Below are positions 1 through 50,506 of a DNA stretch of 64,000 nt, in pieces. Numbering within the stretch: the first letter of the stretch is position 1; each line of letters starts with the position of its first letter. The notes below the pieces were generated by a model. The model had not been told where the DNA came from. It made no database searches and saw only the letters and a list, made by a program, of their open reading frames with translations. Source of the stretch: Doris montereyensis (taxonomy: Eukaryota; Mollusca; Gastropoda; Nudibranchia; Dorididae); NCBI GenBank assembly GCA_037039925.1, contig JAXRKP010000602.1, positions 115,001 to 179,000 on the forward strand. Reading direction: 5' to 3'. A program made the translations under genes and the position numbers.

Positions 1-565
1 AACAAAGAACGATTAACTCAAAGTTATGTATACAAGTATGTAACACCCCGGGTGATACCCAGTACGATATTAGAATAAATATTCAATACTGATGTTACGT
101 ATGTTAGGCGTGGAAGGTACTATTCCAATTTTATAGTTATAACCCGTTCAAAATGGCGACCTAGGTGAATGGAAATTGTACTCAGAAACGGGGAAACAAT
201 GACATTTTAAATGATTACACGCTACTTATGGTAGAAGAATTCTTCAAATGGAAACGATCGTGAGATCCTTTAGAACCTACATGTAAGATATGGTTACTCT
301 TAGTGGCATGGCAACAGAGCCTTTGGCGAACGAAGAACGACCAACTCATAATTATATGTATATACATACATATATATACTATATCATGAGAACCCCCCCT
401 TCCACCCGCCTCAATCACCATCATTATCAGGGACTCATTGAAGAGGAGTTAAATAAAATATGACGTGTGAGTATTGTTGCCGTAATGAAATATTCTACTT
501 TTCTATTCAATGCCTAACTCATTACACACGACGCACAGATCTAAACCTTGAAAAACTTTCCTCAG
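1..565. other. no gene recognised
   Basis: I see no supported coding exon or repeat family here. The last bases (about 551-565) form a pyrimidine-rich tract ending in CTCAG, a plausible splice acceptor for the exon that follows, so part of this stretch may be intron. Confidence 0.4.
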
Positions 566-1650
566 GTGCTCAGTGGTGCAGTCGTTCTTTCGGTGTTGGA
601 CCGACATCCAGACAGTCTTAACCGTGATATCATCGCATGACGGAGGAATCAGAAATGGTATAAACAACAGTGCAAGTATCGATACCACGACCGCATCACG
701 AGGCGACAGTCTGGGACCCATGCAAAATACCATGCCTCCTGTTACCCGTAGCAACGGTCGCAACACCAATAATGCAAACACAGCCAGGCAAGACCCAGGA
801 AACAACAGTGTAAGTCAAGGTGGCGCGCTGAGACAGACGAGCAACAATCTACCTTCTACTAATAATCTCAGAATTACCGAATCGAATAACGGTATTAACC
901 GCCGACCAGTTATCACACCTACTCTAATGGGCAGTGATTCAGCAGTAAATGCGGCTCCGAGAGTCCCGCTTTCTGTTACTCGTGCCAATTCTGGTCGAAG
1001 GTTTATTCAGAACACATTTTCTTCTTCCAATTCCATCGCTTTCAATGGTGATCTTACTGGTGACGTCTCGTCCGGTTTTCCTACGACATCTCGAGATGTA
1101 AGTCTAAGTCGCTCACCATCAAATGCAGTCAGAATGCCAGGCGCGATGAATCAAATTGCAAATCCACCACAGACATTTCTAAATTCAATTTCTGGTCTAA
1201 ACAGAAATCAAATCAATAACGCTGACGCCTTATCTGATTTTGAGCGAGCTATCATTCTTGAATTGCTAGCATTGGGTATTAATCCGTTAGCAAATGTTGA
1301 CAACAGATTTCAAAGGCAGCGTCCAAATAGGATTTTTAACAACAATGCGGCAGGAAGAAATTTTAACAATGTTCAAAACTTTGAAAAATCAATTGTCGTC
1401 ACTGGATTTGAACAGGAATCCAAGTGTACCAGGTTCAACAAATTCAAGATTTCAAGACACGAGTCTAATACGAAGTGATACAATGGTTTTCGATCCTTCT
1501 TTTGTTCCATCACCGTTCAGAAGGAACACAGCGATGAATAATCCCAACTCCAGGGGCCTTTTCCAATCCCTAACACTAACACCAGAATGTTCAATCCAGT
1601 CTTCAGCAGAATACGCAGACGAAACAAATAAAGTAATAAATGAACGATGA
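566..1650 (+). CDS. Asn/Ser-rich terminal exon of an unidentified gene, with a frame break
   Basis: An open frame runs from a TTTCCTCAG acceptor at 557-565 to about 1,385 and is strongly enriched in Asn, Ser, Thr, Arg and Pro. No start ATG lies near its beginning, so it is best read as a downstream exon. Near GAAAAATC (about 1,382-1,390) the same composition moves to the next frame, which continues (NQLSSLDLNRNPSVPG) to a TGA at 1,648-1,650. One single-base indel in the A-run would join the two. AT-rich 3'UTR-like sequence follows, with an AATAAA-like site near 1,830. The FERAIILELLALGINPLAN segment is the only ordered-looking part. I do not recognise a family. It could be secreted or disordered, but no signal peptide is visible because the 5' exons are absent. 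Confidence 0.45.
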
Positions 1651-1689
1651 CTTTTCATACGACAGCACTGCAATGCATTGCAAGGCAAT

Positions 1690-2197
1690 TTATTTATTTA
1701 TTCGATTTTATTTGTTCCATTATATTGTTGTAAGTTCTGATGATTTTTTTCTCCATATTATTATAGTAGTTCTTGCCATGTCGTCTTGCTAATTTTCTCT
1801 CGAATTCCGTTTGTTTTTTAATTCAAACAAAAATAAACAACAGTTGCCGTCATGCCCCTTACACTCAATACCACTCCATGGTGGGCCTCTAACAATACTT
1901 TCAAATTTGAGTATCATGCCTGCGATCAGGTGATGGAATTGCCGTATATTGTTTTGCATTAGTCGTAAGATCTATTTTTTCTTTCAAGAAATTTGTAGTG
2001 TTCATTCCGAGAGAAAAAAAAGTAGATCTAATGAGAAAGAGAGGATCTCTGTGGAATTTTGAATACATGCATAAACCAAATTTTTCTCCCTGTTACTAGT
2101 GTTACAATAAATGTACTTGTAGATTTCATTAAGGACACAGAATATTCAGAAAGGCTATTCTAACAGCAGATTGTAAATGTAAAATAAGTTTTCGTTG
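1690..2197. other. AT-rich 3' flank, no gene
   Basis: Contains ATTTATTTATT stretches and an AATAAA-like site, consistent with a 3'UTR and intergenic DNA after the exon ending at 1,650. No other feature is seen. Confidence 0.35.
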
Positions 2198-2384
2198 CGA
2201 CTAACCCTTAGGGTAACAAATTTCCAATACGTCATACTGAACCCCGAGCCCTGCTCACTAGGGCAAGAAAAATTTGCCCCGATTAGAAATCGAACTCAGG
2301 TCTCCTGGATGGTAGCGAGGCGCTTTATCGGCGCCTCATTGTTTAGAGTAGCTCGTCTGAAAACCTTCCATCATGGCGCATATC
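2198..2384 (-). repeat. tRNA-derived SINE-like sequence
   Basis: Read on the minus strand, it has a B-box-like GAGTTCGATTTC (about 2,285-2,297) downstream of a tRNA-like GCGCCTCGCTACCATCC segment. The copy directly follows the 3' end of a LINE fragment in the same orientation. Confidence 0.5.
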
Positions 2385-3080
2385 TTTCTTCTTTATCAGC
2401 TCCTATTCTACCTTCCAGTGTATGAGTTTAGATGCCCGAAATGATCTTTCTCCAGGCTGTCCTGTCCTGATATTTTCTGTTTCCTTCCGCGAAAGTTAAA
2501 TTTCTTTGCGTTAATGCCTTTTTGTATCTTCTTCCCACTTTTTCCGAGGTCTGCCTTTTTGCTCTTTTACCTTGAGTTTTAGCACTGTATACTGATTTAG
2601 CTATTTTATTGTCATCCATTCTGTTAACATGCCCAAACTATCTCAGTTGATTTATTTCTATCTTAGTTTTTATGCTCTTCTTAGATATTTCATTTGGGCT
2701 GCCTGTACTCTACTGTATTCCCTACTGTCTAAGGTCCAGGGTTTCACTGCCATAGAGGAAAGTAGGACAATAAACTGTGTTGTATACTACCATTTTGGTT
2801 TTTGTTGACAATTCTTGTTTACCTACAAATGCTTTTCCTAGATGGTTATATATTGCACTTGCCTTTTTGATTCTCTTGCTGATTTCTTCTCTTAGTTTTC
2901 TCTCTGAGTTAAGTATTACTCCTAGGTAATTGTAGCTTTGAACTTGTTCTAAATTCTCTCTGCCCAATTAAAATGTTGTGTTTTTGCTTCGCTAATTACT
3001 AGTATTATTTCGGTTTTCTTTGCATTTACTCTCATTCTTCTTTTATTTAATTCATTATTCATTATGTTGATATGGTGCAA
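2385..3080 (-). mobile_element. APE-type LINE fragment (3' end of reverse transcriptase)
   Basis: Minus-strand frames give the C-terminal part of a non-LTR reverse transcriptase. MNNELNKRRMRVNAKKTE is followed by QSYNYLGVILNSE and then a region ending in YCPTFLYGSETL, each in a different frame. The same sequence recurs at 31,534-34,892 in a nearly complete copy, so this is a 5'-truncated, decayed copy of that family. The upper limit near 3,080 is where similarity to the long copy stops. Confidence 0.8.
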
Positions 3081-3436
3081 ATAATGTGTATACATTATAA
3101 GCACTGAGTCTTCTTCAAAACATATACTAACAACAGCCCAAGTTGACATAACGTGATCATGAAAGATTGCATCAATGCAATACAGTATTGATATTTCTCA
3201 ATTTCGATCCCCAGAGGGCCCAGTATTTGATAAACAAACTAGTAATATTCTTGTTATTATATTATTATATATTATAATAATGTTGATTTATTATGGGTTC
3301 ATATTGATATAATATATTCAATAATTTTCTGACTTTCATCTATCCCAATTGCACGGTAGCCATGCAATGATAATAAACGTGTCATCTCTGTCTGAGGTCA
3401 ACGTTAGATAGCCCTCTATTCCTCTCTTCTTCCGTA

Positions 3437-3566
3437 GGCGGTTGGGGCGTCACTGGTGCTGGTAGGTCCTACTTCTTTCATTTTACTTAGTTTTCATCTT
3501 GTTGTTACTTCTTAATTCACCCCGAGATCACCACATATGGTTGACGGAGTAAATTCCATTTAAACC
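3437..3566 (-). repeat. short repeat SR-A copy
   Basis: Reverse-complement copy of the window's commonest dispersed repeat. On its own strand the family reads: ATTTACCCCATCCACCATA, then GTGGTGATCTCAGGGTGAAT, then AAGAGGAAACAGCAAGATGA, then a GAAAG-rich stretch, then GTAGGACCTACCAGCAGCAC and CCGCCAACTGCCCA. No tRNA-like A/B boxes are evident, so SINE versus MITE is unresolved. Confidence 0.8.
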
Positions 3567-4965
3567 TCTCTTCTTTCTGCTATTCTTGGTACATTTTGCC
3601 AAGACAGTGTCGTCCTGCCCAGTCTATGACACAAACACCATCTTTCCGTCGTCTTCTCTGTCTTTCTCTCAACCGTTCACTTTCCAATTTGTTCTCTAAA
3701 TTTCTAGGGTCTCTTCATATTTCATGGTGTTGTGTAATTTTTGTATGTCCAAAATAGTTTATTGTTCTTTATAATTATTATTTTCTTCAAGAGTGACCGT
3801 TATGTTGCTAGATGTTGACAGACTAACTCATTGGACATCTATTTGTCGTTATCTAATGACCTGAACGTAAACAATATAATTAATACTTGTATAGTATAAA
3901 CAATTTTATATTTTTGAATATCTAACGACTCGTTTCATGATTGAACTTTTAGTTGTAGTTTTCAGGAGGGATGTCATTACTATATTCTTGTTTTATTAAT
4001 GCAATGACTGTAGTTCTGAAAACTTGAAAACCATGATCTAGAACTAAAACGATGGGGTTATAAAAGGTAGGCCTACATTGATTTAAATACATGTACCATA
4101 CTATAACATAATCTAGTGGATTTTACATAGTTTAAAAACCAATTAAAATCTTTGAATCGTTTCCTTTATTATTCTACTGAATAGCGCATGAAAATGTATT
4201 CCTTTAGCATAATATAGGTCTATTCCTCATTTATAACGTAGATGTCAAAGTTCCAGGCCTAAACCAAATAATCCTTATATAGGCATAGGGCCTATCCGTT
4301 ATTACATATATTATTATAATGTAATACTATCGGTCTAATCCAGCTGTTTATGGAAGTTTCCATCGTATTCTCCACACCTGAAAAAAGGAAGTTTTTTACA
4401 AGTTTTCTGAACTTCCACTGCTACTGTTGATATCGATCTGGTTTCATGTCTATGGATAGTTTTTTGTAGTTCAGAACTCAAGGGCCTTGTATTTTACTCA
4501 TAGATATAGTTGTGTGAAGTGGAAATCTAGATGGCCATTGAGTTTGATATCCACCCTAGCAAGTGGCGAGCATCTTAGGAAGTGAATAATAGTTACCTTG
4601 GTTTTTGTTTGCTTTTGTTTGTCTTGTTAAAAAACAAAATATTCTGGTGCTAGCGCTAGATAAGTGGGATCAAGCGTTTAATCCTCAAACTATCAGCGAT
4701 GGGAAGAAAAACTCGCCAGGTCCCATGGTCAGGACCATGTAATAATAGCAATAATAATACATGCAGTGCTACACATTAATTTGCCATTGTACCAAAATGT
4801 AGTTTCTATATGGCTTAAGTGATGATAGAAATACATATAATGATGATAATAATAATAATTACAGGATACAAATGATGTAATGGCCGCAGCAAACAGTAGC
4901 AGCAACAACACTAGTAGTAGTACATGTAGTAGTACTAGTAGAAGTACTTGTTGTAGTTTGTTTGG
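3567..4965. other. no gene recognised
   Basis: AT-rich sequence with short low-complexity patches (ATTATT near 4,840; AGT near 4,910). No coding exon or repeat family could be supported. Confidence 0.4.
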
Positions 4966-5051
4966 AATTCACCCCGTCTTCCTTGCGGGGTGATCTCAGT
5001 GTGAATTAAGAAGAAACCGGAAGATAGAAGATAAGTGAAGAGTGAAAGAAA
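4966..5051 (+). repeat. partial SR-A copy next to a TAG microsatellite
   Basis: Covers the AATTCACCCCGTC start through the GAAAG-rich middle, then gives way to a long TAG array. The usual CCTACCAGCAGC tail is missing. Confidence 0.65.
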
Positions 5052-5069
5052 AATACATAGATCTAGTGC

Positions 5070-5081
5070 TAGTGCTAGTAA

Positions 5082-5174
<93 letters not shown>

Positions 5175-5178
5175 GAAA

Positions 5179-5243
<65 letters not shown>

Positions 5244-5280
5244 ATAATATTAATAATAGTAATAGTGGTGGTAGTAGTAA

Positions 5281-5336
<56 letters not shown>

Positions 5337-5390
5337 ATAGTAGTAGTAGTAGTAATAGTAGTAGTAGTAGTAGTAGTAGTAGTCGTGACA
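5070..5390. repeat. (TAG)n microsatellite
   Basis: More than 300 bp of TAG/AGT trinucleotide repeat, broken by GGAAAGAG (about 5,174) and by AAT/GGT variants. It opens poly-Val, poly-Ser and poly-Tyr frames that are not genes. Confidence 0.95.
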
Positions 5391-5762
5391 GCTAGTTACT
5401 AAGTGACAAACATCGTGACTTCTTTCTCTGATTCCCAGATGCCTGTAACTGTAGTAACACAGACACCGTGGCTGCACACTGTAACAGTAACAACAACAAT
5501 AACATGCCTAGCGTTTAAGGAAAGCCTGTTGGGATAGGAAAGCAAATGAGATCAAAATACAGTCAGTTGGATTGCCAAGTTGAGATTAGTCCACTTATAG
5601 AGTAATTAGTAATACTAAATCGTTTTTGAAACTGGTTGTTTATTTCATATATTTTAGTCATCGATTCAATTCATACCTGACGTATGGTTTGCACATGCGT
5701 ACATTGTTTCAACAGCAGTGTTTTTATTTCATTGCGTTGTAATTTACCCACTTAATATAGTT

Positions 5763-5895
5763 ATCTCAGGGGAAAATAAAGAGGAAACGGCAAGATGAAA
5801 ATGTGTTAACGGGTGAAATGGAACGAAGTAGGATCTACCACTAGTGTCCACCAACTAGCCACTCAGCAAGAGGAGTGGTCGTTGTTTTATTAGGT
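5763..5895 (+). repeat. SR-A copy
   Basis: ATCTCAGGGGAAAATAAAG start through a CCACCAACTAGCCAC tail. A TAG microsatellite begins directly after it. Confidence 0.7.
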
Positions 5896-5898
5896 ACC

Positions 5899-5929
<31 letters not shown>

Positions 5930-5945
5930 CAGCAGCAGCAGTAGC

Positions 5946-6003
<58 letters not shown>
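5899..6003. repeat. (TAG)n microsatellite
   Basis: TAG array with a short AGC variant block at about 5,928-5,945. Confidence 0.95.
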
Positions 6004-6071
6004 CTATAGCAACACACTACTAGAAGTCAGTAGTAGCAATACTACTACTAAATTAGTAGGCCCTGCATGTT

Positions 6072-6111
6072 GTAGTAGTAGTAGTGGTAGTAGCAGTAGT
6101 AGTAGTAGTAA

Positions 6112-6151
<40 letters not shown>

Positions 6152-6165
6152 CGTAGTAGTATAAT
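6072..6165. repeat. (TAG)n microsatellite
   Basis: TAG array with GGT, AGC and CGT variants, lying between two SR-A copies. Confidence 0.95.
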
Positions 6166-6211
6166 AGTCGTGTTCGAAGTACATGCAGTACGGAGGAGGA
6201 TTCATTGAAAC

Positions 6212-6335
6212 GTACCCCGTCCACCATTGTGTCATCTAAGGGGAATAAAGAGGAAACAGCAAGATGAAAGAATAGTGAAAGAAGGAAGGTAGGACCTACT
6301 AAAACTGACAGCGCCTGCCAACCGCCCACACATGT
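6212..6335 (+). repeat. SR-A copy
   Basis: GTACCCCGTCCACCATTGTG start through GCCTGCCAACCGCCCACAC. A TAG-rich patch follows at about 6,350-6,400. Confidence 0.75.
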
Positions 6336-6904
6336 AGTGAAGTAGTATAACTAATAGTAGTAATAGATACAGTACATACAGTAGTAGTACATGTAGTAGT
6401 AAAGTAACTTATGTACCATACCTGCCAAAATCATATAAAACTAAAATAAATAAATGACACAAACGATAGGTGAAACGAAATTGTTTTAAAAAAAGGATAG
6501 AAATAGAAGGCGTGATGGAATCGCTCTTACTAGTCTTACTCTTACTTGAGGTCTTTTACGTCTGTCAAAACTATGTTTACGCATGACTATCTATTTCAGA
6601 TTTTTATGTCTATTTCTACGTATGACTATTTACAAAGGTTTTGACATCTATGTATAAACTATTTACAATTTACTTGGGGCATTTACGTCTATTTCCCCGT
6701 ATGAATATTCATTACGTCTGTCACACGGTCAGTTTTTTTTTTTACTATTTACTGGAGGTCTGTAGTCACATGTCTGCGTCTTTCGTGTGACTATCTACGT
6801 GAGGTCTATATTTGTTTTGTCTGTCATCTGGGCTGTTTATTCCTTTTTCTCCCTATCTCCTTACCAATACTTTTTGTCTTTTATGAAATTTATCCGGAAA
6901 ACCA

Positions 6905-7018
6905 TATGCGGTGATCTCAATGTAAATTTAGAGGAAACAGCAAGATGACAGATAACTGAAACAGGGAAAGGTTAAGTTTCAGAAGTAGGACCTACCGCCA
7001 GTAGCACCCGACAACTGG
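6905..7018 (+). repeat. SR-A copy that leads into a minisatellite
   Basis: Head and middle of SR-A (CATATGCGGTGATCTCAATG, then GAGGAAACAGCAAGATGA). Its tail, GTAGCACCCGACAACTGG, is the start of the tandem array that follows. Confidence 0.75.
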
Positions 7019-7760
7019 CCACTGTACCAATATATGTACCACCAGTAGCACCCGACAACTGTACCAATATATGTACCACCAGCAGCACCCCACTGGTCAC
7101 CTATAATATGTACCACCAGTAGCACCCACCAACTGGTCACCCTTCTATAATATGTACCACCAGTAGCACCCACCAACTGGTCACCCTACTATAATATGTA
7201 CCACCAGTAGCACCCACCAACTGGTCACCCTACTATAATATGTACCACCAGTAGCACCCACCAACTGGTCACCCTACTATAATATGTACCACCAGTAGCA
7301 CCCACCAACTGGTCACCCTACTATAATATGTACCACCAGTAGCACCCACCAACTGGTCACCCTACTATAACATGTACCACCAGTAGCACTCACCAACTGG
7401 TCACCCTAACTATAACATGTACCACCAGTAACACCCACCAACTGGTCACCCTACCAATATATGTACCACTCGCCAACTGGCCACAGTACCAATATATGTA
7501 CCACCAGCAACACCCGCCAACTGGCCACCATACCAATATATGTACCACTCGCCAACTGGCCACAGTACCAATATATGTACCACCAGTAGCACCCGCCGAC
7601 TGGCCACGGTACCAATATATGTACCACCAGTACCACCCGCCAACTGGCCACGGTACCAATATATGTACCACCAGTAGCACCCGCCGACTGGCCACGGTAC
7701 CAATATATGTACCACCAGTAGCACCCGCCAACTGGCCACCGTGCCAATATATGTACCAAC
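7019..7760 (+). repeat. 44-bp minisatellite derived from an SR-A tail
   Basis: About 16 units of roughly 44 bp, some shortened. Two unit types occur. The first (about 7,090-7,450) carries CCACCAACTGGTCACCCTAC plus TATAATATGTACCACCAGTA. The second (both ends, mainly 7,450-7,760) carries CCGCCAACTGGCCACGGTAC plus CAATATATGTACCACCAGTA. The GTAGCACCCGCCAACTG core equals the last part of the SR-A consensus. Long overlapping open frames here are products of the repeat. Confidence 0.9.
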
Positions 7761-7861
7761 GCGATGGAATAGTAATAGTATTGTACATTTTTAATTTGCA
7801 TGATTTTGTTACAAATGAAATGAAAACATGGAAATCCAGATTAACCAGGGAGGTCTGTTTG

Positions 7862-8015
7862 TTTGATCGAAATTTACCGCCCACCATAGGTGGTGATATC
7901 ACTATCAGGGTGAATTCAGCATGATAAAAGACAATGCGAAAGATTGTAAGCAAAGAAGTAAGACCTGTCAGTATCACTACACTACCAGTGTACCAGTCAG
8001 ATCTACCAACTACCC
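7862..8015 (+). repeat. SR-A copy (diverged)
   Basis: CGCCCACCATAGGTGGTGAT start, GGTGAATTCAGCATGATAAA middle, and a diverged ACCTGTCAGTATCACTAC tail. Confidence 0.6.
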
Positions 8016-9420
8016 GTAACAGCTACGGAGGGAGCCAAGGTATGAAAAAAGAAAACCAAAGTGATGGTAAGCAAAGAACTTCCTCCCAACCATGACAGCT
8101 TTTCCCGCTCAAGACATTAAAAAAAAAAAAAAATCCCAAAGACAACTGACAATTCTGCTCTTTACTAGATCTAATACTATTCATGTTCATTACAGAAAGA
8201 AGTGAAAACCTAGAAATTCACATATATTTGCTTCAGAAAGATTTAAAGGAAAATCAATAAATTCTTTAACCAAACCCCTAAACATTACTTCGTTAACTTT
8301 GTTGTAGTTTTAGTTCTCCTGTTTATTGAAATTAAAGGCTTTGTTTCAATGTTCGTGTTTCAAATTTAATGGGCTGAATTTATTCTTATGTAACAAAGAC
8401 AAGTAGCAAATTTCACACATTAAAAACAAATCTGAATTCCGGATGCGAGTTTGAGATTTTGTTTATGTTCCAATTGTACATTTGACGGTGTCAGTGTGGT
8501 TTTTATACTTACACTTACATGTATGATGTATGTGTGTAGTGTCTCTATCAATACCTGTGTTCACACATGGCCAGCTGTATGTAGCTTTATCAAGAATACC
8601 CCCACAGCCTGAAGATCAGGAGCCAAGTGTGACTGTGTGATAAGGCCTTGAAAGGAAATAAGGACCTACCAGCAGCGCCCGCTGCTTAACCACCAACAGC
8701 AGTCATACAAGAACACAATAATGACACACTTTTAGACAGAATAATAAATGCAACGCTCACAAGCAATTCTGTATTTCATGATTAGTTTAATATTTACAGT
8801 ACAGCATAGAATGACTGAAATAAAAACAATACATAAAAAATTATAAAACAAAATTTTAAAATGTTCTTGACAAATGAAAACGAACAGTTAATACTACCAG
8901 TACTAACACTTAATACAAAGTTCCCACCATAAAAGCGAGACAAAAAAAACTGAACAAAAACAAAGCATTTTATCAATACCATAATTTATTTGGCAAATAA
9001 AAGTTCAAGAGATTCCAAAGATCCAAGTTTTTAACTTGGCATCATGTAATTCTGTGATTTATTATTTTGGTCCCCAAAAATATACAACCACACAGTATAG
9101 GGCTGGACATTTTAACTTAAGATAGAAACTTATCTCAAATAGATTCCTCATGTCATGTTGGTCATCAACACAATGCAGTGGATAACAAATTAAAAGAGCC
9201 ACAGTGGAGTGAAGTCAAAAGTGATTACTAAGTGACAACTGTACTAAAGAAGATAGAACAATTTTTTAACTAGATTCTACTCTCTTTCATCATTTTTCAG
9301 ATAGGGAGAGAGAAAATGCTTTTATCATCAGCTCAGAATTCCACATTCCTAAGTACATGTTTGACGATTTTGGAGATGTAATTACAGTAATGGCGGTCTA
9401 AGAACACACGCCCACTTGGC

Positions 9421-9425
<5 letters not shown>
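8016..9425. other. no gene; one SR-A tail fragment
   Basis: AT-rich non-coding sequence. A tail-only SR-A fragment (AAGGACCTACCAGCAGCG) lies at about 8,650-8,698. No other feature is supported. Confidence 0.4.

Positions 9426-9476
<51 letters not shown>
9426..9476. repeat. (GA)n microsatellite
   Basis: Uninterrupted GA array of about 50 bp. Confidence 0.95.
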
Positions 9477-9479
<3 letters not shown>

Positions 9480-9654
9480 ACTATCAGCATTTAAATGCTT
9501 TATTATAATCTTATCGGATGTAAGAATGCTTAGCAGCTAGTAGTGCTATAGTATAACTTTAATAGAATCAAAGGAGAGTATATTTATTTTTCTATCTAAC
9601 AAAATTTGAATAATGGCTGACACTCATTAACACTGTCCGTTAAAAGTCTTGCTT

Positions 9655-9785
9655 GGAACTTACTCCATCCACCATATGTGGTGATCTCGGGGTAGATTAA
9701 GGGGAAACAACAAGATAACAGATCTCGTGAAAATGAAAGGAAAGAAATAAGACCCACCAGTAGTACCAGCCAACAGCCCATCTAA
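9655..9785 (+). repeat. SR-A copy
   Basis: Near-consensus head (CTCCATCCACCATATGTGGT) through a CAGCCAACAGCCCATC tail. It lies downstream of the MDC1-like stop codon. Confidence 0.8.
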
Positions 9786-9920
9786 AAGAGTTGATGCAAC
9801 TTTAGAAGGCTAAAATGTATAACAGTACAGTAGATATTGTTGCGACGTTACCCCTCGGTTGACATCGAACACAAAACACATTGGATATAAATATAAGAGC
9901 ACTCATGTCCTTGCCCACTG

Positions 9921-10025
<105 letters not shown>

Positions 10026-10226
10026 CAAGACAAAGAGAGCTTAAACATCAATAATGTGCCTATTGAGAGACATTCCCTTTGTTCACCGTTCATGACAGAG
10101 ACAGGTGAATGGCTACATTGATGTAACTATGGCTACGTGTCTAGCCCAGAGCTCACAGCCCTCAGCAAATCAAAAACACAAGGAGATACTTGGAGTTAGA
10201 TGTTTTTTAAGAAATATTGTTAAGTT

Positions 10227-49061
<38,835 letters not shown>

Positions 49062-49528
49062 CTCTGCCAAGCAATGAAAGGATAGATATCTATTCGTATT
49101 TAAAATGGCACTTTATTTTACATACTACACAGATCAGATACATGTCATTTCTATCCAACACTCAAAAACGATGTCAATGTAGATTAATCAGATCTGAATT
49201 AATGACGATGAATCACAAATGATCTAGACCAAGACTAGGATGCTTAGTGTGCTTAGTCTAAAGAAAAAGAAAATCTTCAGCCTAATTTTTTAAATTTCAA
49301 CATTTGAAGTAACTATTCGCCATTTACCAGAGATTGTAAAAATGATATATATATATTATAAATATCTTTTGCATCGTAGATACGGCAGAATACAGCGGAC
49401 AAATCGAGTAGCACTGCGGTGTTTGTGTACGTGCTGGCACCATGCTCCTAATAAGCATGCTATCTCTCTCTATCTGAATGTTGTGTGTGTGCCGTCCTGT
49501 GTTTCTCTCTCTCTTGTGGGAGGTTGGT

Positions 49529-49626
49529 GGATGCTACTGGTAGGTCCTAAAGTGATAAGCGACAATAAGTGACAACAATTGTCTCTAATTGCCGTTTATC
49601 ACTTTAGGACCTACCAGTATGCATCC
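49529..49626. repeat. 30-bp inverted repeat built from SR-A tails
   Basis: GATGCTACTGGTAGGTCCTA plus AAGTGATAA (49,530-49,558) is mirrored by TTATCACTTTAGGACCTACC plus AGTATGCATC (49,596-49,625) with one inserted base. The 37-bp spacer contains GACAACAATTGTC. The arms are SR-A tails in head-to-head orientation. Confidence 0.8.
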
Positions 49627-49690
49627 CTCAATAAAGACAGACAAACAAATGACGTTTTGGGTATATCCTTCATCAGACAACAAGCAAGTA
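49561..49690 (+). repeat. dispersed repeat related to 42,410-42,570
   Basis: GACAATAAGTGACAACAATT, then ACGTTTTGGGTATATCCTTC, then ATCAGACAACAAGCAAGTA; same order as the copy at 42,410-42,570. Confidence 0.5.
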
Positions 49691-49924
49691 CATACTTATA
49701 CAGGCATCACAGAGTAATGTCAGAAGGAAAAAGAGAAAGGAAGAGGAAAGAGCAGGCGAGTAAAGATGAGAAGAATCATGAAAAGAAAAACAGTAATAAT
49801 AAGAATGAGTAAGGGAAAAGGAGGGAAAAAAAAAAAAGGGGGGGGGGAGGATATGAGAAGCCAAAGGGAAAGAGCAAAAGAAGAGAAGATCGAAGAAGAT
49901 GAGAATAAGGTCTAGACCTAGAAT

Positions 49925-49928
<4 letters not shown>

Positions 49929-50001
<73 letters not shown>
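49929..50001. repeat. (GA)n microsatellite
   Basis: About 72 bp of GA. Confidence 0.95.
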
Positions 50002-50004
<3 letters not shown>

Positions 50005-50247
50005 TATATTGATATAAATGAAGAAAATACTAAAGACCAAGACAAGACATCAGGGAGAATATATAAAAGGAAGTATCAAAAAATAACGTACAAAATGTAT
50101 ATTATACAATAAAGGGGTGAAAAAAGTATACAAATGATGAGGATAAAAGTAAACATGTAGCTATTTTGAGATGTGGAAAGCCAAATTACAATACATATTA
50201 AATTAGGTAGCAGATCTCACAATGTGTTGATATCAAACCGTCTGGGT

Positions 50248-50330
50248 AGACGTCTCACTTCTTTCCTTTCACTCTTTCGTTTATCTTTCATCTTGCTCTC
50301 TCTCTCTTGTCAAGTGTGTTTCCTGTCCCC
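50248..50330 (-). repeat. partial SR-A copy
   Basis: The minus strand shows the GATGAAAGATAAACGAAAG middle and GTGAAAGGAAAGAAGTGAG. A GA array follows close by. Confidence 0.5.
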
Positions 50331-50382
50331 CCCCCCCCCACCACAAGATCGAGAAAGATAGGAAGGCAAGGCAAGATAGATC

Positions 50383-50506
<124 letters not shown>

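Noticed and set aside
5042..6329. Open frames of poly-Val, poly-Ser, poly-Tyr and poly-Thr
   Set aside because: Produced entirely by TAG microsatellites; no coding signal outside the repeat.
7390..7977. 195-residue Trp/Tyr/Gly-rich frame and its overlaps
   Set aside because: It is the 44-bp minisatellite read through; every unit gives the same peptide, and three frames are open at once.
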